Origin: Pseudofrankia asymbiotica
GTDB taxonomy: Bacteria; Actinomycetota; Actinomycetes; Frankiales; Frankiaceae
Direction of reading: 5' to 3'
Assembly (NCBI RefSeq): GCF_001983105.1
Contig: NZ_MOMC01000050.1
Span: 100,297-106,229 of the forward strand
Length of the DNA stretch: 5,933 nucleotides
The stretch's first letter is position 1. Every line of letters begins with the position of its first letter. Under the pieces are notes generated by a model. It was not told where the DNA came from, did not search any database, and worked only from the letters and a program-made list of their open reading frames with translations. Made by a program: the position numbers and the translations under genes. Positions 1 through 5,328 of this stretch are shown here, in pieces.

Positions 1-285
1 GCCCTGCGCGACCAGCTACGCGCCGTCGTCCAGCAGGCCACCGCCACGCGGTCCACCGCGGCCCACGCCACCGCGCCCCAGGACGCGGCGAGCCACACGG
101 CGGTCCCGGCTCCGGTCCCGGTCCCGGCCTCGGCCGGGGAGCCCGAGGCCGCGTCGACGCCGCTGACCAGGCCACGACGATCCGCCGTCGAGCGGATGGA
201 CGAGCTCGACGCGCTGCGCGCCGCGGGCGCCGTCACCGACGTCGAGTACGGGACCAAGCGCGACCAGATCATCGCCGAGATCTAG
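1..285 (+). CDS. SHOCT-domain protein, 3' end only
   Basis: The reading frame is open from the first base and ends at TAG (283-285), so only the last 94 residues are visible and the start lies upstream of the window. The visible part has three pieces. A short charged helix (ALRDQLRAVVQQ) comes first. A low-complexity Ala/Pro/Val/Thr linker follows, with a short PVPVP run encoded by repeated ggtccc units at about 104-126. Last comes a C-terminal segment, about residues 66-94, reading MDELDALRAAGAVTDVEY and on to IIAEI. This matches the SHOCT pattern (L-x-x-L-x-x-L-x-x-x-G-x-[IVL]-[TS]-x-x-E-[FY]-x-x-x-[KR]), a short helical hairpin found at the C-terminus of many actinobacterial proteins, often after PH-like or membrane domains. 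What precedes it here cannot be seen, so the overall function is unknown. The DUF1203 gene follows on the same strand after an 88-bp gap, and the two may be co-transcribed. Confidence 0.8.
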   Translation, partial: ALRDQLRAVVQQATATRSTAAHATAPQDAASHTAVPAPVPVPASAGEPEAASTPLTRPRRSAVERMDELDALRAAGAVTDVEYGTKRDQIIAEI

Positions 286-373
286 CCGACCACCCCGAGG
301 ATCCCGAGCCGTGCCCAGACGCGATGGCGAAAATCCGCCAGACGAGCCGGGCCGCCGATCGAATGATGGGCGC

Positions 374-862
374 ATGACCACCACCGAGGCCGCCACCGCC
401 AAGGCCGCCACCGCCTACCGCCTCCGGCCGATCGATCCTCGCGACGCCGACCGGCTGCGCGCCGGTAACCCGAACGCGCCGGTGTACGCCGTCGACGCCC
501 ATCCGGGTTACCCATGCCGGCAGTGCCTGCGGGACGCGGACGTCGGCGAGGAGGTGATCCTCGTGTCACACGATCCGTTCACGGCCGACAGCCCGTACCG
601 CTCGGCGAGCCCGATCTTCCTGCACCGCGCCCCCTGCGAGCCGCCGCCGGACCTCCGGACCCTTCCGGTGCAGCTCGTCGGCCGGGAACTGTCCGCCCGC
701 GCCTTCGACGCGGACGCGATGATGATCGACGCTGCTGTGGTCGCCGGCACCGACCTCGCCGGGACGCTCGACCGCTTCTTCGACGTCGACGCGTGCGACC
801 ACGTCCACGTGCACAACGCGAGCCGTGGCTGCTGGGCCACCCGCGTCGACCGCGATCGTTGA
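374..862 (+). CDS. DUF1203 family protein
   Basis: A complete 162-residue protein of the DUF1203 family, whose biochemical role is unknown. Family hallmarks run in order: YRLRPIDP near the N-terminus; the cysteine-containing block HPGYPCRQCLRDADVGEEV with SHDPF; SPYRSASPIFLHRAPC; a central ARAFDADAMMIDAAVV strand-helix region; and the C-terminal VHVHNASRGCWATRVDR signature. Length is normal for the family. I chose the ATG at 374 because the family similarity begins a few residues after it. An in-frame GTG at 311 would add 21 unconserved residues (MPRRDGENPP and so on), though it has a GAGG about 10 nt upstream, whereas the ATG at 374 has only a weak purine stretch. The conserved Cys and His residues could bind a metal, but that is inference. 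The next + strand gene is more than 400 bp away, so this gene is either alone or the end of a unit with the SHOCT gene. Confidence 0.88.
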   Translation: MTTTEAATAKAATAYRLRPIDPRDADRLRAGNPNAPVYAVDAHPGYPCRQCLRDADVGEEVILVSHDPFTADSPYRSASPIFLHRAPCEPPPDLRTLPVQLVGRELSARAFDADAMMIDAAVVAGTDLAGTLDRFFDVDACDHVHVHNASRGCWATRVDRDR

Positions 863-1295
863 CCGCGAGGCCATCAGCCCTTCTGGACCGTGGACAACGC
901 GGCCTTTGTCGCCGCCTGGCACGGAGCTCGCCACGGCTGGTCGTCGGCCCACGCCCAGACCGGGAATGCCGCGGCGCGGGCGGGTGGTTGGGCGCGGCGG
1001 CGACGCGGGCGAGCCGATCGACGGCGCCACGCTGCGCATCAGGCTCGCGGCCGCCCGCCGCCACGCCGACACGGCCGGCACCGCCGCCAGCTTGACCCTC
1101 GCCGACCACGGTCCGGGGCGCCTGGCGGATGTCACACGGGCCACGGCGCCCGATACGGCCGATACGTCGGCGTTTGTACCCAGCTTTGCCCGTTGCGCGG
1201 CGGTACGAGGGATTACCGGACGGCTGTCACGCGCGGCGGTCCGGCCGCGGCAGCCAGCCGGAAGCTCTCGGATGTCGCCGGTGAAGGCGGGTGGG
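863..1295. other. Gene-poor stretch before the phosphatase gene
   Basis: About 430 bp without a gene I can support. The phosphatase reading frame stays open upstream to a GTG at 825, but its translation here (Arg/Ala/Pro-rich, no domain-like segment) is not convincing and would overlap DUF1203. Long open frames on both strands are what unselected GC-rich DNA gives. A TTGACC at 1092-1097 resembles a -35 element but has no TAnnnT at a suitable distance. I see no clear terminator after the DUF1203 stop. The promoter of the phosphatase gene is presumably in here but cannot be pinned down. Confidence 0.5.
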
Positions 1296-2522
1296 ATGGA
1301 CGACCGGTTCGAGTCGGCGGTGCCTGCGGATCCCTGGTCGCTGGCGGACTCCGACGATGGCATGCCGCACGCCGTCGGTCTGTGGGACCACGACATCACC
1401 GGTGGCCGGCTGGTCTGGGACCGGCGTGCCCTCGAGCTGCACGGTATCGACCCGGATCATTTCGGCGCGACGATCGAGGAGTTCTACGACGCCATCTATC
1501 CCGCCGACCGGCCGATGGTCCGGGAGGCGGTGGACGCGGCGCACGAGGGGCGCGACACGTTCGTGGCCGAGTACCGGGTGCCGCGGCCGGACGGGTCGCT
1601 GGCGTGGATCCAGGGCCTGGGCCGGGCGGTGTCCGGCCGTGACGGGCGGGCCACCCGCACGATCGGCGTCTTCGTCGACGTGACCTGGCGCCGGTCGATG
1701 GTCGATCTGCTGCAACGCGCGGTCCTGCCGAGGACGCTGCCCGACCTGCCCGGCATGGACCTGGTGGCGCGCTACCGCTCGGCCGGCCGAGACACCGGCA
1801 TCGGCGGCGACTGGTACGACGCCGTGGTTCTTCCCGACGGCGCGGTCTTCGTGACGATCGGCGACGTCGGCGGTCACGGCCTGCCCGCCGTCGCCACGAT
1901 GGCGCAGCTGCGCCACTCCGCCCGCGCCTACGCGTTCGAGGGCCACACCCCGGCCGAGATCAACAGGCAGCTCGGCGCGAACCTCGCTCCCGACCCGGAC
2001 GGGACGCTCGCCACGGCGGTGATCGCGCGGCTCACGCCGGACCTCGACCGGCTCACCTGGTCATGCGCCGGGCACCCGCCACCGCCGCTGCTTGACGACG
2101 GCGGCGCCGAGTACCTCGACGACGTGCACGGACCGACGCTCGGCGCCGGCCCCACGATCGACTATGGCGAGAGCGACCTGAGCCTGCCGCCCAGCGCCCG
2201 GCTCCTCTTCTACACCGACGGCCTGGTGGAGCGACGGGACATCTCGATCACCGACCGGCTGGACACCCTCGCCACGACCGCCGCCGCGGCCTGCGCCGAC
2301 GCCTGTGACAGATCCGGGGCCACGGGCAGACCGGCGACCACGAGCGAGCCGGCGGTCACGAACGAGCCGGCGGTCACGAACGAGCCGGCGGCCACCATCA
2401 GCGGCGGCCCATGGAGCGGGCCGGACGGTCTGGCCGGCATCTGTGACCGCATCCTCGCCGACGTCGTCGGCATGACCGACCGCGAGGACGACCTGTGCCT
2501 CCTCGCCCTCGCGACCCGCTGA
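1296..2522 (+). CDS. PAS-domain PP2C-type (SpoIIE/RsbU) serine phosphatase
   Basis: A 408-residue cytosolic signalling phosphatase. Residues about 24-130 form a PAS_3-type sensor (VGLWDHDITGGRLVWDRRAL, the HP-type segment AIYPADRP, EYRVPRPDGSLAWIQ, GVFVDVT). A short linker helix (RSMVDLLQRAVLP) leads into a SpoIIE/PP2C domain. The Mg/Mn-binding aspartates of the family are all present: D172 in GGDWYD, D190 in IGDVGGHG, D308 in YTDG and D398/D399 in REDDLCLLAL. The enzyme is therefore probably active, dephosphorylating serine on an anti-sigma-factor antagonist (STAS protein) in a partner-switching pathway; no such partner lies in the window. Between the last two metal sites, residues about 335-376 form a Pro/Ala/Thr insertion with a hexapeptide repeat. 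There are no membrane segments. The ATG at 1296 (GAAGG 8 nt upstream) and the in-frame ATG at 1272 (GGAAG 7 nt upstream, eight extra residues) are about equally likely starts. The gene converges on the LLM gene after 23 bp. Confidence 0.9.
   Translation: MDDRFESAVPADPWSLADSDDGMPHAVGLWDHDITGGRLVWDRRALELHGIDPDHFGATIEEFYDAIYPADRPMVREAVDAAHEGRDTFVAEYRVPRPDGSLAWIQGLGRAVSGRDGRATRTIGVFVDVTWRRSMVDLLQRAVLPRTLPDLPGMDLVARYRSAGRDTGIGGDWYDAVVLPDGAVFVTIGDVGGHGLPAVATMAQLRHSARAYAFEGHTPAEINRQLGANLAPDPDGTLATAVIARLTPDLDRLTWSCAGHPPPPLLDDGGAEYLDDVHGPTLGAGPTIDYGESDLSLPPSARLLFYTDGLVERRDISITDRLDTLATTAAAACADACDRSGATGRPATTSEPAVTNEPAVTNEPAATISGGPWSGPDGLAGICDRILADVVGMTDREDDLCLLALATR
2328..2392 (+). repeat. 18-bp in-frame tandem repeat inside the phosphatase gene
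   Basis: Two perfect tandem copies of an 18-bp unit (gagccggcggtcacgaac at 2346-2363 and 2364-2381) are followed by an 11-bp partial copy and preceded by a decayed copy (ggcagaccggcgaccacgagc). They encode RPATTS-EPAVTN-EPAVTN-EPAATI. The unit length is a multiple of three, so copy-number change keeps the frame. The repeat sits in a probably disordered insertion within the SpoIIE domain, away from the metal-binding motifs. Confidence 0.9.
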
Positions 2523-2545
2523 CCCCTCGGCGCGGGCGGGCGGCG

Positions 2546-3559
2546 CTAGGAGTTGTGGGCGGCGCCTGCGAAAGCGGTCAGTTCACGCGGTATGTCGGGG
2601 CCGGCCGGGGTGTAGACGACTTCGCGGAAGCCGAAGCCGGCGAGGCGCGCGAGCCCGCGTCGGATGCGCTCGGGGTCGCCGACGAAGGTGCGGGTGTCGA
2701 TGTGTTCGAGCAACGCGCGGTCGCGGTCGGGCAGGTGGGTGACGTGCCCTTCGAAGGTCAGCAGATGGCGTTCGCCGTCGGGGGCCAGCGCCTCGAGGGC
2801 GTCCCGCCAGGCCGAGCCGCCGGGTAGCGCGTCGACGGCCGCGGCGCCGCCCTGGGCGTAGGCGTTGTGCCAGTCGACGACGCGCCACGGTCCCACCGCC
2901 TCCAGGACCCGGTCGGAGCGGGGGTCCTCGCCTGGGTCGAGCACCGTGCCGGACATGATCGTCGCGGTGGGGAGGGTGGGGTGCGGCGCGCCGACGACGC
3001 CGTCGGCGATCTCGGTCGCGAGCCCGGCGCCCTTCGGGCCGAAGACGCTGAGCCAGATCGGCACGTCGAGCGGGCGGGGGCCGGCGAGGCCCGGCCCGTG
3101 CAGCATGCGGACCGGCTGGCCGTCCGCGACCGCGGTCCTGCCGGCCAGGAGCTGGCGCAGGGCCGTCACGTAGTCGGCGAGGGCGGCGAGCTTCATGGGG
3201 CGCTGGCCGGCGGCGATCCGGGAGGTGAAGCCGGTGCCGAAGCAGGCGCGGAACCGCCCGTCGGAGATCCGGGCGATCGCGGCGACGGCGGCGGCCATCG
3301 CCATCACCGACCGCTCCGCGGGGACCAGGACCGCGGTGCCCAGGCCGATGCGGGTGGTCCGCTCCGCGGCGAGCGCGAGATGGACGAACGGGTCCTCCCA
3401 CAGTGGCGCGGAGTCGTAGATCCACACCCTGCGGTAGCCGAGCCGTTCGGCCAGCACCGCCAGGTCGGCGAAGTCCGGCCCCGGTGGCAGCCCGCAGGAG
3501 ACTTCCAGGGACACCTCTGGATCAACCACGTCGACGCTCGTCTCCAGCGGATCGCCCAT
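2546..3559 (-). CDS. LLM-class (luciferase-like) flavin/F420-dependent oxidoreductase
   Basis: A 337-residue TIM-barrel protein of the bacterial-luciferase-like superfamily; in actinomycetes many members use coenzyme F420 rather than FMN. Recognisable blocks are the N-terminal FADLAVLAERLGYRRVWIYDS, EDPFVHLALAAERTTRIGLG with TAVLVPAERSVMAMA, the typical AIARISDGRFRACFGTGF, a DYVTALRQLLAG helix before the variable substrate region, PIWLSVFGPKGAGLATEIADGVV, and the C-terminal FVGDPERIRRGLARLAGFGFREVVYTPAGPD. Length is normal for the family. Cofactor and substrate cannot be read from sequence. The ATG start at 3559 lies inside the end of the EthD gene, giving a 38-bp overlap and probable translational coupling. 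It has only a weak ribosome site. A GTG at 3529, 12 nt after GGAGA and overlapping the EthD stop as GTGGTTGA, is a credible alternative. It is the last gene of the TetR-EthD-LLM unit. Confidence 0.9.
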   Translation of the reverse strand: MGDPLETSVDVVDPEVSLEVSCGLPPGPDFADLAVLAERLGYRRVWIYDSAPLWEDPFVHLALAAERTTRIGLGTAVLVPAERSVMAMAAAVAAIARISDGRFRACFGTGFTSRIAAGQRPMKLAALADYVTALRQLLAGRTAVADGQPVRMLHGPGLAGPRPLDVPIWLSVFGPKGAGLATEIADGVVGAPHPTLPTATIMSGTVLDPGEDPRSDRVLEAVGPWRVVDWHNAYAQGGAAAVDALPGGSAWRDALEALAPDGERHLLTFEGHVTHLPDRDRALLEHIDTRTFVGDPERIRRGLARLAGFGFREVVYTPAGPDIPRELTAFAGAAHNS

Positions 3560-3935
3560 CTTCGACGGATCCGGCGGTGAGGTCCGAGACCCGGTCCTCG
3601 GCGAACGCGACGCGGGTCTTGGCGCGGTCGAACAGGACCTTCTCGTCGGCGATGACGGCGCCGACGAGGTCGGCGTGCTGCCGCGCGTCCCGCTGTTCGT
3701 CGGTGAACGCGGCCATGTCGTCGTACCAGATCTCCGTGATGACGTCGTATTCCGGTTCCACGGGCTCCCCGCCAAGGACGACGTTCCCGGCGGGGTGGAG
3801 GAAGTGCCGCTCGTAGCGTCTGGCACGCGTGGCGAGTTTCTCGACGAGCGGGACGTGGACGCTCTCGTAGTGCTCGATGAACTCGGCCAGGGAAAGCCCC
3901 GGCTTCCGCTTCAACAGCATGATCACCTTCAGCAT
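3522..3935 (-). CDS. EthD-domain protein
   Basis: A 137-residue protein with an EthD domain over about residues 1-110: the opening strand MLKVIMLLKRKPGLSL, the family's helix motif EFIEHYESVHVPLVEKLA, a middle strand region (YERHFLHP), and EYDVITEIWYDDMAAFTDEQ leading into the second helix. EthD proteins are small dimeric ferredoxin-like (alpha+beta barrel) proteins, first noted beside a cytochrome P450 ether-degradation system and often found with catabolic oxidoreductases. Most have no established catalytic activity. The last 25 or so residues (TAGSVEDGRSAGDERRRG) are charged, unconserved, and overlap the LLM start. The ATG at 3935 is supported by GAGAGGAG just upstream. The gene lies 57 bp after the TetR stop and overlaps the LLM gene by 38 bp, so it belongs to the same transcript and probably acts in the same pathway. 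Confidence 0.88.
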   Translation of the reverse strand: MLKVIMLLKRKPGLSLAEFIEHYESVHVPLVEKLATRARRYERHFLHPAGNVVLGGEPVEPEYDVITEIWYDDMAAFTDEQRDARQHADLVGAVIADEKVLFDRAKTRVAFAEDRVSDLTAGSVEDGRSAGDERRRG

Positions 3936-3992
3936 GGAGCTCCTCTCTTCAGCTGGGTTGGTCCGTCGGTCGGCGACCCCATGGCGCGGCCG

Positions 3993-4691
3993 TCAACCGC
4001 CACTCGAATCGGTGCTGGCGGCCGTTGGAACGGTCGCCGCCCCGAGTGGGACGGCGCCGGCGGGCGGGCCGGCGACCGCGGTGGGTGGGACGGTGTCGGC
4101 AGAGGCGGGTGGGCCGGTGTCGGCAGGGGCGGTGGGGGTCGCGAGGGCGTGCAGTCCGGCGCGGATCCGGTCGAGCGACATGCCGCGGGCGGTGTGCAGG
4201 TAGTCGACGGCGTCGGCGCGCAGCGCGGTGTACAGGATGTGGGCGAGGTAGTCGGCGTCCTCGCCGGGGCGCGCGGCGGCGATCCGCCGGGTGAGCTCGG
4301 CGATCCAGTGCCGGCTGGCGGGGTTCGCGTAGAACACGTTCGGCCCGCTGTGTTCCAGCGCCCGGATGAGGGACCGGTTGGCCCAGACGAGGTCGAGCAG
4401 CCCGTCCAGGTAGGCGCGCAGTGCCTCGGCCGGCTCGCCACCGGGCCCGAGCGGCGGGGGCCCCTGCTCCTGCCGCAGCAACGCGGCGGCGCGGCGGGCC
4501 AGGACGGCCTCGATCAGCGAGCCCCGGTCGCTGAACCGGCGGAAGAGGGTGCCTTTCCCGACCCCCGCGGCCTCGGCGATCTCGTTCATCGACACCGTCT
4601 CGACGCCGGCCCGGTCGAACAGGTCAGCCGCCGCGGTCAGGATGGCCTCGCGGTTGCGGGCGGCATCCGCTCGCTCCGGTACGACCCTCAC
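3993..4691 (-). CDS. TetR/AcrR-family transcriptional regulator
   Basis: A 232-residue repressor. Residues about 13-60 are the classic TetR N-terminal DNA-binding domain (NREAILTAAADLFDRAGVETVS, then helix-turn-helix MNEIAEAAGVGKGTLFRRFSDR, then GSLIEAVL). The rest, to about residue 180, is the helical ligand/dimer domain (AYLDGLLDLVWANRSLIRALEH, HWIAELTRRIAA, DYLAHILYTALRADAVDYLH). The last 50 or so residues are a low-complexity Ala/Pro/Thr tail with a tandem octapeptide, which is longer than usual. I chose the GTG at 4691 because GGGAGG lies 9 nt upstream and translation then starts shortly before the conserved helix. The longer GTG start at 4757 would put one of the two palindromic operators inside the gene and add 22 unconserved residues. 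It heads the EthD-LLM operon and very likely controls it and itself through the paired operator just upstream. The ligand is unknown. Confidence 0.9.
   Translation of the reverse strand: MRVVPERADAARNREAILTAAADLFDRAGVETVSMNEIAEAAGVGKGTLFRRFSDRGSLIEAVLARRAAALLRQEQGPPPLGPGGEPAEALRAYLDGLLDLVWANRSLIRALEHSGPNVFYANPASRHWIAELTRRIAAARPGEDADYLAHILYTALRADAVDYLHTARGMSLDRIRAGLHALATPTAPADTGPPASADTVPPTAVAGPPAGAVPLGAATVPTAASTDSSGG
4084..4131 (-). repeat. 24-bp tandem repeat in the TetR C-terminal tail
   Basis: Two adjacent 24-bp copies (4084-4107 and 4108-4131) agree at 22 of 24 positions and encode a tandem octapeptide of the form (P/S)ADT(G/V)PP(A/T) in the disordered tail of the TetR protein. As in the phosphatase repeat, the unit length keeps the frame. 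It lies outside the DNA-binding and ligand domains. Confidence 0.85.
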
Positions 4692-4700
4692 CAGCCTGCG

Positions 4701-4706
4701 CCTCCC
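4701..4706 (-). promoter_or_regulatory. Ribosome-binding site that sets the TetR start
   Basis: On the - strand this reads GGGAGG, 9 nt before the GTG at 4691. It is the strongest Shine-Dalgarno match near the 5' end of the TetR gene and is the main reason for preferring this start over the GTG at 4757. Confidence 0.7.
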
Positions 4707-4728
4707 ACCCACCTCGGGCCCCCGCGCC

Positions 4729-4777
4729 AAGCGGACCGCCGGTCCACACCGTAGCACCGAAGCGGACCGCCGGTCCG
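4729..4777 (-). promoter_or_regulatory. Paired palindromic operator of the TetR operon
   Basis: A perfect 17-bp direct repeat, aagcggaccgccggtcc, occurs at 4729-4745 and 4760-4776. Each copy contains the inverted repeat GGACCG-C-CGGTCC (4733-4745 and 4764-4776); the upstream copy extends to CGGACCG-C-CGGTCCG (4763-4777). The centres, at 4739 and 4770, are 31 bp apart, close to three helical turns, so two dimers could bind the same face of the DNA. A GACCG-n-CGGTC type palindrome is a common kind of TetR-family operator. The pair sits 38-86 bp upstream of the TetR start and brackets the likely -10 element, so binding would block RNA polymerase. Binding by this particular TetR protein is inference from position. 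Confidence 0.82.
4748..4777 (-). promoter_or_regulatory. Candidate promoter of the TetR-EthD-LLM operon
   Basis: On the - strand TACGGT (4753 down to 4748) fits the actinobacterial -10 pattern TAnnnT. Eighteen bases upstream, CGGACC (4777 to 4772) keeps the central GAC of the TTGACA -35 box. Transcription would then begin near 4741. The -35 lies in the distal palindrome, the -10 between the two, and the start point in the proximal palindrome, which is a classic repressor layout. A better -35 sequence, TTGACC at 4795-4790, has no suitable -10 at 16-18 nt. Confidence 0.5.
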
Positions 4778-4888
4778 GAGATCATCACTGGTCAAGCACG
4801 CGGTGGGACCTGACCGTCACGCATGCCCTGGGACCAGCATTCAGCTGTGGGAGGCACATCCCGCCAGACGATCTTAGCGCCTGGGGCC

Positions 4889-5328
4889 TTATCCGATCAT
4901 TGCCTTGTTCCACAGCCGCAACGCTCGATGTCGGATGAGTCGCGGCTGGTCGGAGAATCCTCCAGGCCCGCGAGGGTATTGATCAGATCGGTCCCGGGAA
5001 TGCCGGCCTCGAACCACCCGAGGGCCATGCCGGCCCAGTAGCCGCTCCATGATTCGAGCACGAACCGCAGCAATGCTGGGATGAGCGACGCGCCCGCCTC
5101 TGCGGTGATGACGGATACCGCCACCTCGTCCGGGGATCTTTCCAATAGCGGTAGCAACCAGAGGATGCGTTCTTGCGCCGGTCGGACGGGATTGTTAGGG
5201 CCCCAGGTGATCCACCCGCCTGTATGGTCGAGCCCGAGCGTCAGCCCCTGCGCGTTGATCAACGTTACTGGTTGATGGCCACCGTCGACTGGGCACGGTT
5301 CGTGCGCCACTGGATCATCGTGGCGCAC
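4889..5328 (-). pseudogene. Small conserved-looking protein of unknown function, probably frameshifted near its 3' end
   Basis: The uninterrupted frame runs from GTG 5328 to TGA 4897-4899 (143 residues). I cannot assign a function. It has codon bias typical of a real gene and a protein-like composition: VTLINAQGLTLGLDHTGGWITWG, a middle helix PAQERILWLLPLLERSPDEVAV, and a distinctive SWSGYWAGMALGWFEAGIP segment. The last residues (SSDIERCGCGTRQ) look out of place. From about 4941-4944, the frame reached by adding one base reads RRLIRHRALRLWNKAMIG and stops with TAA at 4889-4891. That basic amphipathic helix resembles the RHRA-RL ending I associate with small actinobacterial proteins carrying an SGYW-ALxW motif. 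I infer a one-base loss, either a natural mutation or a sequence error. If the frame shown is correct, it is simply a 143-residue hypothetical CDS at 4897-5328. The GTG start lacks a strong ribosome site, and no in-frame ATG lies upstream before a stop at 5377-5379. It reads toward the TetR gene, 205 bp away. Confidence 0.6.

Noticed and set aside
1092..1120. TTGACC as the -35 of a phosphatase promoter
   Set aside because: No TAnnnT-like -10 occurs 16-19 bp downstream, where the sequence is almost entirely G and C.
825..1295. N-terminal extension of the phosphatase to a GTG at 825 (565 residues in all)
   Set aside because: It would overlap the DUF1203 gene by 38 bp. The added sequence is Arg/Pro/Ala-rich with no domain-like pattern, and good ATG starts with ribosome sites exist at 1272 and 1296, just before the PAS domain.
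566..1399. Long - strand open frame (277 codons) opposite DUF1203 and the phosphatase start
   Set aside because: It lies antisense to two well-supported genes, has biased low-complexity composition and no recognisable domain. Such frames are expected opposite GC-rich genes.
2508..2545. Terminator between the convergent phosphatase and LLM genes
   Set aside because: Only a 5-bp CCCGC/GCGGG stem with a 12-nt loop and no U-tract is visible, too weak to call in DNA this GC-rich.
2867..3580. + strand open frame opposite the LLM gene
   Set aside because: Gly/Arg/Ala-rich translation with no domain, fully antisense to a clear LLM oxidoreductase.
3958..3976. Second TetR operator (GGTCG-G-CGACC) between TetR and EthD
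   Set aside because: The arms differ from the GGACCG/CGGTCC motif upstream, it occurs once, and short GC palindromes like this are common by chance here.
3675..4754. Long + strand open frame opposite EthD and TetR (359 codons)
   Set aside because: Its Gly/Arg/Val-rich product mirrors the codon bias of the real - strand genes and shows no family signature.
4692..4757. Upstream GTG start for the TetR gene at 4757
   Set aside because: It would place the proximal operator palindrome and the predicted transcription start inside the coding region, and the extra 22 residues are unlike TetR N-termini. The GTG at 4691 has GGGAGG at ideal spacing.
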